From Burkholderiaceae bacterium (GTDB lineage Bacteria; Pseudomonadota; Gammaproteobacteria; Burkholderiales; Burkholderiaceae_A): 64,000 nucleotides of DNA. Numbering within the stretch: the first letter of the stretch is position 1; every line of letters begins with the position of its first letter. The notes beneath the pieces are model-generated. The model saw only the letters and a list, made by a program, of their open reading frames with translations, was not told the DNA's origin and did not search any database. The position numbers were made by a program, and so were the translations under genes. Shown here one piece after another: positions 44,935-55,330 of the stretch. The stretch is from contig JAGYIP010000009.1 in NCBI GenBank assembly GCA_018402635.1, positions 124,001-188,000 of the forward strand, read 5' to 3'.

Positions 44935-45874
44935 AGAACTAAAGCGTTACACACGCGTTGTTGCGGACACCGGCAGTTTTGAACTTATGCGTCGGTTTCA
45001 GCCGCTTGATGCCACAACGAACCCTAGCCTTATATTGAAGGCGGTCGAGTCAAGCCAGTACAGGCCTTTGGTACGCGATGTGTTGCAACAGTCACGCAAC
45101 CAGACCGCTGAAAAGCAGCTACTTAGGCTTTTGGTTCAGTTTGGGCTTGAAATTCTTGCAATCATTCCTGGCCGGGTCTCTACCGAGGTTGAGGCATCCT
45201 TGTCCTTCAACACGGATGCCACCATTGAACAGGCCGATGAGATTCTGCAACTCTATTCTCGCAACGGCATTAGCCCTTCCCGTGTACTTATAAAAATTGC
45301 CGCCACCTGGGAGGGCATTCGAGCTGCAGAAGCCCTTGAGCGGCGGGGAATTGGTTGCAACCTGACCCTGGTGTTTTCTATGCCACAGGCCGTGGCCTGT
45401 GCTGATGCGGGCGTAACCCTTATTTCTCCTTTTGTAGGGCGCATTACCGATTGGCATAAGGCGCGGGGGCTAAGCTGGAACAGCGTTGATGAAGACCCGG
45501 GTGTTCAGTCGGTGCGCGCTATTTATGCGCTTTATGCCGAACGTGGTTACAAGACCGAGGTTATGGGTGCAAGTTTCCGGTCCATTGAACAGGTCTTGGC
45601 GCTTGCGGGCTGTGATCTGCTTACGGTAAGCCCCGAGCTGCTTGAAGGTCTGATGAACCAGCGGCTTGGCAAGTTGCTTGAGCCCGTGCTTGTTCCGCGC
45701 GACCTATCGAGCTTGCAGACCAATGCCTCAGCTGAACGCCCTTTGCTTAACGAATCGAACTTTCGCCTGCAAGTCAATGAGGATGCGATGGCCACCGACA
45801 AATTAAGCGAAGGGATTCGTCTCTTTAAACGAGACGGCGATAAGCTGCGGGCTTTATTGGGAGACATGGCATGA
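44921..45874 (+). CDS. tal: transaldolase
   Basis: Pentose-phosphate enzyme moving dihydroxyacetone units between sugar phosphates. 317 residues, TalB type. [20 protein letters not shown] and NPSLILKAV are the N-terminal signature, and the Schiff-base Lys lies in [11 protein letters not shown] (near residue 126). [19 protein letters not shown] follows. Coupled to dut through ATGA. Its start is unusually placed next to a hairpin. Confidence 0.95.
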   Translation: MNALEELKRYTRVVADTGSFELMRRFQPLDATTNPSLILKAVESSQYRPLVRDVLQQSRNQTAEKQLLRLLVQFGLEILAIIPGRVSTEVEASLSFNTDATIEQADEILQLYSRNGISPSRVLIKIAATWEGIRAAEALERRGIGCNLTLVFSMPQAVACADAGVTLISPFVGRITDWHKARGLSWNSVDEDPGVQSVRAIYALYAERGYKTEVMGASFRSIEQVLALAGCDLLTVSPELLEGLMNQRLGKLLEPVLVPRDLSSLQTNASAERPLLNESNFRLQVNEDAMATDKLSEGIRLFKRDGDKLRALLGDMA

Positions 45875-46317
45875 ACTCGGTGAAACTTAGGGTGCTCGAT
45901 GAGCGCATTCGAGAGGGCCTGCCGGCCTATGCTACGAAGGGTTCGGCAGGTTTCGATCTTCGAGCAGTGCTTGATAAGCCGCTGCAACTTGAGCCTGGCC
46001 AGACCGAGCTTGTCTCAACAGGGCTTTCGCTTTACATCGAGGACTCTGGCTATGCGGGGCTTATTCTTCCTCGAAGCGGTCTTGGACATAAGCACGGCAT
46101 TGTTCTGGGTAACCTGGTGGGGCTCATCGATTCGGACTACCAGGGCCCTTTAATGGTCTCGGTCTGGAATCGGGGAAAGACTCCGTTCACCATCAACCCA
46201 ATGGAGAGGCTTGCTCAGCTTGTCATCGTACCGGTGGCCCAGGTGCGTTTTGACCTGGTGGACGCGTTTGAGGCAACGCAGCGCGCCGAGGGTGGCTTTG
46301 GCAGCACAGGCCGCTAG
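45871..46317 (+). CDS. dut: dUTP diphosphatase
   Basis: Hydrolyses dUTP to dUMP, keeping uracil out of DNA and feeding dTMP synthesis. 148 residues, trimeric type. Motifs 1-5 are visible: [37 protein letters not shown] and EGGFGSTGR at the C-terminus. Confidence 0.97.
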   Translation: MNSVKLRVLDERIREGLPAYATKGSAGFDLRAVLDKPLQLEPGQTELVSTGLSLYIEDSGYAGLILPRSGLGHKHGIVLGNLVGLIDSDYQGPLMVSVWNRGKTPFTINPMERLAQLVIVPVAQVRFDLVDAFEATQRAEGGFGSTGR

Positions 46318-46318
46318 G

Positions 46319-46350
46319 GTGGATAAGTGGATAAGTGGATAAGTGGATAA
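46319..46350. repeat. four tandem copies of the 8-bp unit GTGGATAA
   Basis: GTGGATAA is repeated head to tail four times (46319-46326, 46327-46334, 46335-46342, 46343-46350) and followed by GTGGG, between the convergent ends of dut and coaBC. Each unit is 8 of the 9 bases of the DnaA box TGTGGATAA. In the inner copies the base before GTGGATAA is A, so each is one mismatch from the box. Confidence 0.92.
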
Positions 46351-46366
46351 GTGGGTAGCGCGGAAG

Positions 46367-47665
46367 TTAAGCCTGCGCGATGAGCCGATTGGCAATAAGC
46401 TGAATAAGCTCCTCGGCCTGCCATTGCTTGGACTGACTTTGAAGCCTTATAAAAGGCGGTTTGTCCTGACCGATGTTCGTTGCATCAAGCACTGTTAGAT
46501 TGGCTTCTTTACCTCCTAGGCTCTCGTGCACAAGATTACCCACTAAAAGATCAACGCCTTTGCGGGCTGCTTTGCCTGGAAGAAGGTTTTCGAGTTCCTG
46601 TTGCGAGCCCGTTTCCGCTGCAAAGCCCACCGTAAAAGGTCGTTTCTCAGCAGGTCTTGCCGCAACGCGAGCAAGGATGTCGGGATTTTCTACCCAGGTA
46701 ATTTTCGAGAGATCGGCATTGAATTCTTTCTTGAGTTTTTGGCTGCTTAGGGTGTCTGGACGCCAGTCGGCAACCGCGGCAACACCAATAAAAATGGAGT
46801 CTGGGCTTGCATCTTTTAGGGCAGATTCCACCGCGGCCTGCATTTCCAGGGCAGTGGTGACATCAATGCGTTGACAAGCCTGGGGGGTAGGAAGGCTTAC
46901 AGGGCCAGCAATAACTGTGACCTGAGCCCCAGCCTGAGTTGCTGCATGGGCAAGCGCAAACCCCATCTGCCCCGATGAACGGTTTGTAATGCCTCGAACG
47001 GGATCGATGGGCTCGAAGGTTGGCCCAGCGGTTATAACCACTTTACGGTTGGCAAGCAGTCCTCGAAGGGGAATTCTTTTGCTTGCTGCATCACTCTCGT
47101 CATTCGTCTGACGGAATTGGTTGAGCCTAAGAACGAGTTCGTCGGGCTCAAGCATTCGACCATCGCCTGTCTCGCCGCAGGCTTGATCGCCTTGGTCGGG
47201 GCCCCAGACCGCAACCTCACGCGATCGCAAGAGTTCGATGTTTGCCTGGGTGGCGGGGTTCTGCCACATCTGACGATTCATTGCGGGCGCCACAGCCAGG
47301 GGGATTTCTCGTGCAAGGCAGAGGCTTGTTAGAAGATCGTCAGAACGACCCTGTACGAGTCTTGAAAGAAAGTCGGCCGTGGCAGGTGCTATAAGAATGA
47401 ACGAGGCCTCACGCGAGAGTTCAATGTGTGGCATTTGGTTGTCAATGGAAGGGTCCCAGGCATCGGTAAAGACAGGGCGGCCCGAGAGGGCCTGAAAGCT
47501 GGCCTTGCCTACAAACCGCTGAGCAGACTCCGTCATGACAACCTGCACGCTGAATGCTTGTTTGCGTAAGAGTCGAACCAGTTCGCAGGCTTTGTAAGCA
47601 GCAATGCCTCCCGTGACGCCGAGGACGATATGGCCGTTGGGCTTAGGATTGAGGGGGATGCTCAT
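46367..47665 (-). CDS. coaBC: bifunctional phosphopantothenoylcysteine decarboxylase/phosphopantothenate--cysteine ligase
   Basis: Two steps of coenzyme A synthesis. 432 residues from ATG 47665. The N-terminal FMN-dependent CoaC domain has GVTGGIAAYKACELV, the His-containing MPHIELSREA, APAMNRQMWQNPATQ and the lid GETGDGRMLEP. The CoaB domain starts at VITAGPTFEPIDPVRGITN. It overlaps lspA by 23 bases. Confidence 0.96.
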   Translation of the reverse strand: MSIPLNPKPNGHIVLGVTGGIAAYKACELVRLLRKQAFSVQVVMTESAQRFVGKASFQALSGRPVFTDAWDPSIDNQMPHIELSREASFILIAPATADFLSRLVQGRSDDLLTSLCLAREIPLAVAPAMNRQMWQNPATQANIELLRSREVAVWGPDQGDQACGETGDGRMLEPDELVLRLNQFRQTNDESDAASKRIPLRGLLANRKVVITAGPTFEPIDPVRGITNRSSGQMGFALAHAATQAGAQVTVIAGPVSLPTPQACQRIDVTTALEMQAAVESALKDASPDSIFIGVAAVADWRPDTLSSQKLKKEFNADLSKITWVENPDILARVAARPAEKRPFTVGFAAETGSQQELENLLPGKAARKGVDLLVGNLVHESLGGKEANLTVLDATNIGQDKPPFIRLQSQSKQWQAEELIQLIANRLIAQA

Positions 47666-48197
47666 GGTCTGAAGAATTGGCTTTGGCTTTTCGGTAGCGA
47701 AGAATTTCAACCAAGACAAAAAGAACGGCGCCTAATGTAATAGCCGAGTCGGCGACATTAAAAGCAGGCCAGTGCCAGCCTGCCCAATGAAAGTCGAGGA
47801 AGTCAATGACCTCGCCGTGCACGACCCGATCAATTAAATTACCAAGGGCGCCTGACATCATCAGGCTTGCTGCGGCACAGAAGAGCCTGTCGTCGGGCGA
47901 CTGCCAGATCATGAAGCCGAGCCAGGCTGAGACAACAAGGGCAAGCCCCGAGAAGAACCATCGCTGCCAGCCCGAGGCATCGGCGAGAAAACTAAACGCT
48001 GCGCCGGGGTTCCTTACGTGGACAAAGTTGAAGAACGGGGTCACCTCAACACCACTGCCAAAGCTAAGCAGCGCAATGGTTGCAATCTTCGTTAGCTGAT
48101 CAACGACCAGCAGACCTACAACCAAAAAAAACCAAGGCCTTAGGCTGCGAATCGTTGTTCTCCTTGCCCAAAAAGATTCGACTGACACCGCCCGCAT
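47643..48197 (-). CDS. lspA: lipoprotein signal peptidase (signal peptidase II)
   Basis: Inner-membrane Asp protease that cleaves prolipoproteins. 184 residues from ATG 48197, with four membrane helices. Catalytic Asp residues lie in [13 protein letters not shown] and [18 protein letters not shown] and [11 protein letters not shown] are family motifs. The start is uncertain. ATG 48197 overlaps ileS by 58 bases and has no ribosome-binding site. AAGGAG at about 48165-48160 sits 7 bases before an in-frame ATT (48152), which would give a more typical 169 residues. Confidence 0.92.
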   Translation of the reverse strand: MRAVSVESFWARRTTIRSLRPWFFLVVGLLVVDQLTKIATIALLSFGSGVEVTPFFNFVHVRNPGAAFSFLADASGWQRWFFSGLALVVSAWLGFMIWQSPDDRLFCAAASLMMSGALGNLIDRVVHGEVIDFLDFHWAGWHWPAFNVADSAITLGAVLFVLVEILRYRKAKANSSDHEHPPQS

Positions 48198-51028
48198 AAA
48201 AGGGGATGGTCTTGTGAGGCTCCTACATCGGCGCTGAAATGCCAGCAACGGGCGCACTTTGCGGCAGTCATTGGGGTCACCTCCACTTCCAGGCTATCGC
48301 CTGCCTGGGCGCCCGATGCATCGACATGGGCTTGCGAGGTAATCATGACAAACCGAAGGTCATTGTGAAGGCTTGATAAAGCCTGGGCGGTCTCACTTGA
48401 CACCTTTATTCGTACGCTTGCCTGCAACGAGGAGCCAACCTGACCCGCCTCGCGCGACTTCTCAATGGCCTTCATAACCTCTGCACGAACCTGGCGAATC
48501 AACGCCCACTTCTTGCTGAGATTCTCAGCCTGCGAGGGCCCAGGTAGGCGCGCCGCCTGCTCGGCAAAGATCATGGCGTCGGCGTCTTGGCTGTGCAATG
48601 CCTGCCATGCCTCTTGGGCAGTAAATGAAAGGACTGGCGCCATAAGCCGAATAAGTGCATCACTTAGATACCAAAGGCTTGTCTGTGCCGAGCGCCTGGC
48701 AAGGCTGTCGGCCGGGCAGGTGTAGAGACGGTCTTTCAGAATATCAAGGTAGAAGGCCCCAAGGTCTTCCGAGCAGAACTGGGTTAGCCGGGCCATCACG
48801 GGATGAAAGCTGTAGACCTCGTAATCGCGCATAACGTCGGCCTGCATCTCAGCGCATAAGACAAGGGCGTATTGATCGATTTCAAGCAAGTCCTGCGTGG
48901 GAACAAGGTCTGTCTGAGGATTGAAGTCCTTAAGGTTGCCAAGCAGAAAGGTGAGGGTGTTGCGTATACGCCGGTAAGACTCCACGACACGCTTGAGAAT
49001 CTCGTCTGAGATGGAGAGTTCCCCTGAATAGTCGGTTGTGGCAACCCAGAGCCTCAGAATATCGGCACCAAGTGTTTCAGAGACCTTCTGGGGCGCAATC
49101 ACATTGCCCATCGACTTGGACATCTTTCGTCCCTGGCCATCGACAACGAAGCCGTGTGTAAGCAAGGCCTTATAGGGCGGGCGTCCATCGAGCATGCAGC
49201 CCGTTAGCAAGGAGGAGTGAAACCAGCCCCTGTGCTGATCGCTTCCCTCAAGGTAGAGGTCGGCCGGAAAGCTTGACTGCTCTTTATGAGAGCCGCGAAG
49301 GACGGTGGCATGGGTGGTGCCGGAGTCGAACCAGACATCCAAGGTATCTCGATTCTTTTCGTAGTCGTTGGCATTCTGGGCTGGCGCAGGGTCTGCCTTC
49401 GTAGCGGGTAGATGCCGAAGAAGGTCTTCCACAGTAAGCTGCTGCCAGGCCTCAATGCCGGTTTTTTCCACCTGCAGAGCAACAATCTCAAGTAGCTCTG
49501 ATGTGCGAGGGTGAAGCTCGCCTGTTTCTTTGTGCACAAGAAAGGCCATGGGTACACCCCATTGCCTTTGACGTGAGAGGGTCCAGTCGGGTCGATTGGC
49601 GATCATGGCCGACAGCCTTGCCTTTCCCCAGGCCGGGAAGAACTCGGTCTGTTCCACGCCGGCCATAGCAAGCTGCCGAAGGCTTTTGCCAGCAGGGCCC
49701 AAGGGCTTGTCCATACTGGCGAACCACTGGCTGGTTGCCCTGTAAATAATGGGTGTCTTGTGCCGCCAACAGTGCATGTAGCTGTGCTTGTCATTGCTTG
49801 AGGCAACAAGGCTTTGGCAGTTTGTAAGCGCTTTAACAATCTCGGCGTTGGCCTTCCAGATCAACATGCCTGAAAACAAGGGGAGGCTCTCGGCGTAGTG
49901 ACCATTACCCATAACAGGGTTAATCACGGTGTCATCGGCATGCCCGGCCGCCCGCCAGCTTAAGAAGTCTTCAACACCGTAGGCAGGCGCGCAGTGAACA
50001 ATCCCGGTGCCTGAATCAAGATCCACATAAGCGGCTGGAATAACAACCGACTCACGCTGATAGCCTGGGTGGGCCCGCCAGAGAGGGTGTTGAAAGCCAA
50101 GTCCTGCAAGGTCTTGGCCTTTGCAGCCTGCGATGACCTGACCGGAGGCATTCCATTGCGAAAGGCAGGCCTCCACACGGTCTTCAGCAAGAAGCAAGAG
50201 CAGGGTGGGGTGCTGCTCGTTGATGGGCTTGTCAAGCCTGACAAGGGCCATTGAGGCCTCGGGATGAACATTGAGCGCCTGGTTGGCGGGCAGGGTCCAG
50301 GGCGTGGTTGTCCAGATCACTGCAGCCACCGTCTGCCCGTTAAGCTCGACTTTCAACTTGCCTGCCAAGGCATCAACCGTTGCAGGCGTTGCAGTCAGAC
50401 TCACGTAGACGGCAGGGTCGGTCTTGTCGGCATACTCAACCTCTGCCTCTGCCAGCGCAGAACCGCAGTCAAAGCACCAGTTCACGGGCTTTAACCCTCG
50501 GTAGACAAAGCCCTTGTCGACAATGGCCTGAAGAGTACGAAGCTCATCGGCCTCGTTTTTAAAGTCCATGGTCTTGTAGGGCTGGTCCCACTGGCCAAGA
50601 ACACCAAGTCGAATGAAGTCCTTCTTCTGACGTTCAATTTGCTCTTGCGCGTAGGCCCGCGATTTTGACTGGACCTCTTGGGTTGAGAGCGCCTTGCCGT
50701 GCAGCTTTTCAATCTGGATCTCAATGGGCATTCCATGGCAGTCCCAGCCAGGCACGTAGCGCGCGTCAAAACCTGCAAGCCCTTTTGACTTCACAATAAT
50801 GTCTTTAAGAATCTTGTTCACCGCGTGGCCAATATGAATGTCGCCATTGGCATAGGGTGGCCCGTCGTGAAGGGTAAAGACGGGGCGCCCAAGTGCTGCC
50901 CTGCGAAGCCTTTGGTAGAAGCCCCTTTTTTGCCAATCCTCAACCCAGCCTGGCTCGCGCCTGGCTAGGTCGCCTCGCATAGGGAAGGGGGTTTCGGGGA
51001 GTTGCAGGGTTGCTCGGTAGTCGGTCAT
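48140..51028 (-). CDS. ileS: isoleucyl-tRNA synthetase
   Basis: 962 residues, class I. The HIGH motif is in [11 protein letters not shown] (near residue 65) and the KMSKS loop in [11 protein letters not shown] (near residue 630). The editing domain has the [13 protein letters not shown] segment. The C-terminal zinc ribbon has CARCWHF and [10 protein letters not shown]. This is the bacterial type 1 form. Middle of ribF-ileS-lspA-coaBC, 9 bases after ribF. Confidence 0.98.
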   Translation of the reverse strand: MTDYRATLQLPETPFPMRGDLARREPGWVEDWQKRGFYQRLRRAALGRPVFTLHDGPPYANGDIHIGHAVNKILKDIIVKSKGLAGFDARYVPGWDCHGMPIEIQIEKLHGKALSTQEVQSKSRAYAQEQIERQKKDFIRLGVLGQWDQPYKTMDFKNEADELRTLQAIVDKGFVYRGLKPVNWCFDCGSALAEAEVEYADKTDPAVYVSLTATPATVDALAGKLKVELNGQTVAAVIWTTTPWTLPANQALNVHPEASMALVRLDKPINEQHPTLLLLLAEDRVEACLSQWNASGQVIAGCKGQDLAGLGFQHPLWRAHPGYQRESVVIPAAYVDLDSGTGIVHCAPAYGVEDFLSWRAAGHADDTVINPVMGNGHYAESLPLFSGMLIWKANAEIVKALTNCQSLVASSNDKHSYMHCWRHKTPIIYRATSQWFASMDKPLGPAGKSLRQLAMAGVEQTEFFPAWGKARLSAMIANRPDWTLSRQRQWGVPMAFLVHKETGELHPRTSELLEIVALQVEKTGIEAWQQLTVEDLLRHLPATKADPAPAQNANDYEKNRDTLDVWFDSGTTHATVLRGSHKEQSSFPADLYLEGSDQHRGWFHSSLLTGCMLDGRPPYKALLTHGFVVDGQGRKMSKSMGNVIAPQKVSETLGADILRLWVATTDYSGELSISDEILKRVVESYRRIRNTLTFLLGNLKDFNPQTDLVPTQDLLEIDQYALVLCAEMQADVMRDYEVYSFHPVMARLTQFCSEDLGAFYLDILKDRLYTCPADSLARRSAQTSLWYLSDALIRLMAPVLSFTAQEAWQALHSQDADAMIFAEQAARLPGPSQAENLSKKWALIRQVRAEVMKAIEKSREAGQVGSSLQASVRIKVSSETAQALSSLHNDLRFVMITSQAHVDASGAQAGDSLEVEVTPMTAAKCARCWHFSADVGASQDHPLLCGRCQSNLFGQGEQRFAA

Positions 51029-51037
51029 TGGTTCTGT

Positions 51038-52027
51038 TTAACTTGCTTTCTGAAGAAAATCGCGGGCTTCGGCCATGTCTTTAAGCATTTGTAACCGCAT
51101 TGTCTCTAGATCGTCGAATTTTTGCTCAGCGCGAATAAAAGACTTAAACCTTACGCAGACACGTCTACCGTAGACGGACTGGTTCCAGTCAAAAAGATGG
51201 ACCTCTAGAAGGTTTCTTCCCTCTTGCTCAACGGTGGGTCGGCGCCCCAGACTGGCAACGCCCTTAACAGGCCCTGAGGGCTGCAGTCCGAACACCTCCA
51301 CTGCAAAAATGCCCGAGATGGCAAGCCTCTCGGGCATGGCAATGTTCAGAGTTGGAAAGCCAAGCGTTCGGCCAAGCTGCCTGCCATAACTTACCCGTCC
51401 TGAGAGTTCGTAATCCCGCCCCGTTAAATTTTTATAGGCAGGCAGGTTGGCCACCTGAAGGACGTCTCGCAGTAGACTGCTTGAGACCCTTTGTTGCTGA
51501 TGCATGACTGAGGCCACGGCTTTGACTTGAAAACCAAGGCGCTCGCCCATCTGCCTTAGGGTGTCAACCGAGCCCGCGCGTTTCGAGCCAAAACGAAAGT
51601 CCTCACCGACCACAACGGCCTTGGCATTCAGTTCGTCGACCAGCACCTGATGAACGAACTCCTCGGGGGTCATGGAGGCAAGGCTTCGATTGAACTTAAG
51701 AATGGCCAACTCGTCGAGGCCGAGCTCTTTCAGGCAGAGTACTTTGGTGCCGAATGGAAGGATTTTTAGGGGGGGCTGCTGGGGCTGAAAAAAAACCCGC
51801 GGATGGGGCTCAAAGCTTAGAACGGTCTGAAGACAGCCTTTGCCCTCGGCCGCAAGCCTTTGTTGCAGCATTCGAAGTTCTTTAAGCAAGGCAAGGTGAC
51901 CCAAATGCAGGCCGTCAAAATTGCCAATTGCCACGACCCTCGCTGGACCTTGGCCCTGCCTGCGCCTATGCCCGAGGTGCCTTTCGGTGAAGCCCGAGGC
52001 AAGCAAAAGACTGCGTAGGTTGAACAT
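51038..52027 (-). CDS. ribF: bifunctional riboflavin kinase/FAD synthetase
   Basis: Makes FMN and FAD. 329 residues from ATG 52027 (MFNLRSLLL). Adenylyltransferase domain motif VAIGNFDGLHLGHLALL, then the VVGEDFRFG segment. Riboflavin-kinase domain with GRVSYGRQLGRTLGFPTLNI and NLLEVHLFDWNQ. First gene of the ribF-ileS-lspA-coaBC operon, a standard proteobacterial order. Divergent from purN with only 53 bases between. Confidence 0.96.
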   Translation of the reverse strand: MFNLRSLLLASGFTERHLGHRRRQGQGPARVVAIGNFDGLHLGHLALLKELRMLQQRLAAEGKGCLQTVLSFEPHPRVFFQPQQPPLKILPFGTKVLCLKELGLDELAILKFNRSLASMTPEEFVHQVLVDELNAKAVVVGEDFRFGSKRAGSVDTLRQMGERLGFQVKAVASVMHQQQRVSSSLLRDVLQVANLPAYKNLTGRDYELSGRVSYGRQLGRTLGFPTLNIAMPERLAISGIFAVEVFGLQPSGPVKGVASLGRRPTVEQEGRNLLEVHLFDWNQSVYGRRVCVRFKSFIRAEQKFDDLETMRLQMLKDMAEARDFLQKAS

Positions 52028-52080
52028 AGCCACTCGTCAAAACTTCCTAGTATAAATTCAAGCCTTAAAATAACGGTCTT

Positions 52081-52827
52081 ATGGCGTTTTCATCCATGCC
52101 CGACAAAACAATCCAGCAGACACCGCCTCGGTCTTGGCCCCAGGGGCAACGGCGGCGACTGGCTGTTCTTGTTTCTGGCCGGGGCTCAAACCTTCAGGCG
52201 CTTCATCAGTCTGCCCAAGCCTATGGTTTCGCGCTTGACTGGCTTATTGTTGCGAATCGTAAAGATTCCAAGGGCCTTATTTGGGCGAGGGACCACGGCC
52301 TTGAAACGGAACTTCTTTTGCACAGCGACTTCGCCTCGCGCGAGGAGTTCGATCGCCAACTGGCGTATCGGCTTAATCGGTTTGAGCCGCATCTTGTTGT
52401 TCTAGCTGGGTTTATGCGTATTTTGACCGATGTATTTTTTGGCGCATTTCATGGCCCTACAATCAATATCCATCCTTCTTTATTGCCTGCCTATCCAGGG
52501 CTGCAGACCCATGCCCGGGCCCTTCAAGATGGTGTTGCTGTGCATGGGGCAACTGTGCACAGTGTGACGCCGCAGGTCGATCATGGGCCTATACTTGCGC
52601 AGGCTGTTCTTGGCGTGTCTCACCAAGACGACGAGAAACGGCTAGGCGCTCGGGTTCTTGAAATGGAGCACAAGCTTCTGCCCATGGTGACCTGGGCCCT
52701 GCTGCGAGACGATCTTCAGCTCATAGACGGGCGTTGGAGCCTTTGCAGGCCTCAGTCTGACCTACCTCAAGGACTTCAATTCTCTTCATGCCTTTTTCAT
52801 CCTCAGCTCGTCGTAAGCCCCCGCTAA
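52081..52827 (+). CDS. purN: phosphoribosylglycinamide formyltransferase
   Basis: Third step of purine synthesis using 10-formyl-tetrahydrofolate. 248 residues. LAVLVSGRGSNLQAL is the substrate loop. The catalytic Asn and His lie in INIHPSLLPAYPGLQTHARA, and Asp in VHSVTPQVDHGPILAQ. About 27 extra N-terminal residues precede the fold; ATG 52096 is an alternative start. Its last 40 bases overlap the next gene. Confidence 0.94.
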   Translation: MAFSSMPDKTIQQTPPRSWPQGQRRRLAVLVSGRGSNLQALHQSAQAYGFALDWLIVANRKDSKGLIWARDHGLETELLLHSDFASREEFDRQLAYRLNRFEPHLVVLAGFMRILTDVFFGAFHGPTINIHPSLLPAYPGLQTHARALQDGVAVHGATVHSVTPQVDHGPILAQAVLGVSHQDDEKRLGARVLEMEHKLLPMVTWALLRDDLQLIDGRWSLCRPQSDLPQGLQFSSCLFHPQLVVSPR

Positions 52828-54131
52828 ATCCGGTAAAGCCGGCTTCCCTGCTTACTGTTCTGGTCGCAGCCCTGCGAGAGGCCTCTGGCTTTTGCCTTCC
52901 CGCCGACAAAATTCTTTCAAGTCTGTTTGAGAAAAATCGCGGCCTAGGTCCCCGTGAGCGGCGTGTGCTGGCCGAGTGTTTCTACTTTGCAATGAGGCGT
53001 TGGACATGGCTGGAGTCCATTGCAACGGATAGGCCCATTGAGTCTCAGCCCCGGTCAGAGCTCTCGGCCTCCGAGCTTCGAGGCATGGCGGTACTGGCCA
53101 GTTCTGTGGTTGACAAGGCCCAGCTTCTCAGGCTTACGGCCCAGGAGCTGCAGTGGGCCCAGAGTCAGTCTGCGGTACTTAACAGCCTTAGTGCCCAGCA
53201 TCGGTTTTGCATACCCGATTGGATCTGGGATGACTGGGTGGCGCAGCTTGGTGAGGATGAGGCCGGTCGTTTGGCAGCCTATCTTGATCAAGAGGCGCCG
53301 CTTGACCTTCGGCTTAACCTCGCGCAGGGTCAGGGCGTTGCGCATCTGCGCGATGAGCTTAGCCTTGCTGGCATTGCAGCTCAGCCAATTGACTGGCTAC
53401 CTGAGGGCTTACGTTGTCAGGGCCGGCCTGCCGTGCAGGGTCTGGGGGCCTTTAAGCAGGGCCACTTTGAGGTTCAAGATGCAGGTAGCCAGTTACTCGC
53501 CCGGCTCTGTGCGCCTCAGCGTGGTCAGACTGTTGTTGATTTTTGCGCCGGTGCGGGGGGTAAAACACTTGCACTTGGGGCACTTATGCGCAACTCAGGG
53601 CGAATCTATGCCCTGGATACCTCCTCATCTCGACTGGCACGGCTCAAGCCGAGACTCGCGCGCAGTGGGCTCTCCAATGTCTGGGCGATTGCCATTTCAG
53701 GGCTTAATGACCTGCGTATTAAGCGTTTACGAGCGAAGGCCGACCTTGTTCTTGTTGATGCGCCCTGCACCGGTCTTGGCACCCTTCGACGTAACCCCGA
53801 TCTAAAGTGGCGCCAGACAAGCCAGGGCCTTGGTGACTTGCTGAGCCTTCAGGCGTCGATTCTGCGGGCGGCCTCCGGCCTTGTTAAGCCCGGTGGGCGC
53901 CTTGTCTATGCAACCTGTAGTCTTAAGCGCGAAGAGAACGAAGAGCAGGTTGAGACGTTCCTTAAGTCGTATCCCGAGTTTTCGATGGATTCCGCCGAGC
54001 GTATTTTGTTGCGCCAGGGCATTTCGCCTCATTCGCAGGCTCTATGGTTTGGCGAGCAGGGCGAGCTTCGTCTCTGGCCTCATCGTTCGGACACGGACGG
54101 ATTCTTTGGCGTCAGCTTAGTACGTGCGTAG
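52788..54131 (+). CDS. RsmB-like RNA m5C methyltransferase
   Basis: 447 residues. An N-terminal NusB-like/linker half is followed by a SAM-dependent domain from about residue 245: VVDFCAGAGGKTLALG (motif I), the catalytic pair DAPCTGLGTLRRNPDLKW (motif IV Cys) and YATCSLKREENEEQV (motif VI Cys). This is the rRNA m5C967 methyltransferase family, but divergent. It could be RsmB or a related RNA m5C enzyme. Overlap with purN implies translational coupling. Confidence 0.88.
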   Translation: MPFSSSARRKPPLNPVKPASLLTVLVAALREASGFCLPADKILSSLFEKNRGLGPRERRVLAECFYFAMRRWTWLESIATDRPIESQPRSELSASELRGMAVLASSVVDKAQLLRLTAQELQWAQSQSAVLNSLSAQHRFCIPDWIWDDWVAQLGEDEAGRLAAYLDQEAPLDLRLNLAQGQGVAHLRDELSLAGIAAQPIDWLPEGLRCQGRPAVQGLGAFKQGHFEVQDAGSQLLARLCAPQRGQTVVDFCAGAGGKTLALGALMRNSGRIYALDTSSSRLARLKPRLARSGLSNVWAIAISGLNDLRIKRLRAKADLVLVDAPCTGLGTLRRNPDLKWRQTSQGLGDLLSLQASILRAASGLVKPGGRLVYATCSLKREENEEQVETFLKSYPEFSMDSAERILLRQGISPHSQALWFGEQGELRLWPHRSDTDGFFGVSLVRA

Positions 54132-54171
54132 ACGTCAAAAAAGTGAGACACTCGAAGCACTTACACGTTGT

Positions 54172-54180
54172 TTATCCACA
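54172..54180 (+). promoter_or_regulatory. perfect DnaA-box sequence upstream of the desaturase gene
   Basis: TTATCCACA, identical to the DnaA consensus, 24 bases before the proposed desaturase start. A single box could occur by chance; no cluster is seen here. Confidence 0.4.
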
Positions 54181-54203
54181 ATCAAGGGATGAAGGGAAGT
54201 GCC

Positions 54204-55301
54204 TTGGACTCAATCTTTGAATTTGTAAAGTATGGCCTGACCGGCTGGGGTTGGCTTGAAATTGTGATCTTCACACTTGCTGTCACCCACATCACCATTG
54301 CTGGGGTCACCATCTATCTTCATCGTTGTCAGGCCCATCGCGCCGTTGAGCTTCATCCTATTGTTTCCCATTTCTTTCGTTTCTGGCTCTGGCTAACAAC
54401 GGGTATGGTCACCAAAGAGTGGGCTGCCATTCACCGCAAGCATCATGCCAAGTGCGAAACAGAGGAAGATCCTCACAGCCCGCAAACCCGGGGGTTGTCC
54501 ACTGTGCTCTGGCAGGGTGCCGATCTATACCGTAATTCTGCGAAAGACATTCCGCTTCTTAACCGATACGGTCATGGCTGCCCCGACGACTGGGTTGAAA
54601 GGCATGTTTATACGGGTCGTAGCGCGCTTGGCGTAAGCTTAATGCTTATTACGAACGTGCTCTTGTTTGGCGTTGTGGGCGCTGCGGTCTGGGCTGTGCA
54701 AATGATGTGGATCCCATTTTTTGCAGCTGGCGTGGTCAACGGAATTGCGCACTTCTGGGGCTACCGTAATTTCAAAAGCCCCGATACCAGTGCCAACTTA
54801 ATTCCTTGGGGCATTCTTATTGGTGGAGAAGAGCTGCACAACAATCATCATGCCCATGCAACCTCGCCTAAACTAAGCTCGCGCTGGTACGAGTTTGACA
54901 TTGGCTGGATGTACATACGAATTCTCCAGGCGTTTGGGCTTGCGAGGCCGCGCTCGCTGCCGATGTCTGATGTTGCAGTTAACCCCAACAAGGTTGAGAT
55001 CGACGCAGCAACCATTCAGGCCATTCTTTCTAGCAAGTATGAACTTATGGCTCGGCTCTCTAAGCGTGTTCATAAGTTTCAGGCAAGTGTTGCGAATACC
55101 AACGCCTTTTCCGACCTTGCTCGCACCGCCGGCCAGCTTCGTGTTGATTTCGAGGCTATCTGGTCACAAAGAGCTTTATCGGTTGACCAGACCATTGAAG
55201 CGGTTCAGCAGTGGTGTCAGAGGGCTGAGGCCAGTGGTATTTCTGCCTGCGAAGAGTTTGCAAGGCGTCTACGGATGATGACGGTTAAGTCGGCAATCTA
55301 A
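54204..55301 (+). CDS. membrane fatty-acid desaturase (acyl-CoA delta-9 type)
   Basis: 365 residues from TTG 54204. Three histidine boxes bind the di-iron centre: HRCQAHR, HRKHH and HNNHH. Hydrophobic pairs flank them (VIFTLAVTHITIAGVTIYL; FFRFWLWLTTGMV). It introduces a cis double bond, tuning membrane fluidity. I prefer the TTG because AAGGGA sits 6 bases before it and MDSIFEF resembles related N-termini. ATG 54189 overlaps that site and is the alternative. The last about 110 residues form a helical tail of unknown role. Confidence 0.9.
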   Translation: MDSIFEFVKYGLTGWGWLEIVIFTLAVTHITIAGVTIYLHRCQAHRAVELHPIVSHFFRFWLWLTTGMVTKEWAAIHRKHHAKCETEEDPHSPQTRGLSTVLWQGADLYRNSAKDIPLLNRYGHGCPDDWVERHVYTGRSALGVSLMLITNVLLFGVVGAAVWAVQMMWIPFFAAGVVNGIAHFWGYRNFKSPDTSANLIPWGILIGGEELHNNHHAHATSPKLSSRWYEFDIGWMYIRILQAFGLARPRSLPMSDVAVNPNKVEIDAATIQAILSSKYELMARLSKRVHKFQASVANTNAFSDLARTAGQLRVDFEAIWSQRALSVDQTIEAVQQWCQRAEASGISACEEFARRLRMMTVKSAI

Positions 55302-55307
55302 CGCGGG

Positions 55308-55327
55308 GCCGCCTTTACGCGGCTTTT
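55308..55327 (+). terminator. intrinsic terminator after the desaturase gene
   Basis: GCCGC (55308-55312) and GCGGC (55319-55323) form a short GC-rich stem with a 6-base loop, followed by TTTT, just after the desaturase stop and before the end of the convergent mltD gene. Confidence 0.7.
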
Positions 55328-55330
55328 GCC

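Noticed and set aside
46319-46350. CRISPR-like array
   Set aside because: The 8-bp units are directly adjacent without spacers, so this is a simple tandem repeat.
52028-52080. Defined sigma-70 promoters between ribF and purN
   Set aside because: TAAAAT and TATACT hexamers are present but no -35 box fits at 16-18 bases, so I do not assign them.
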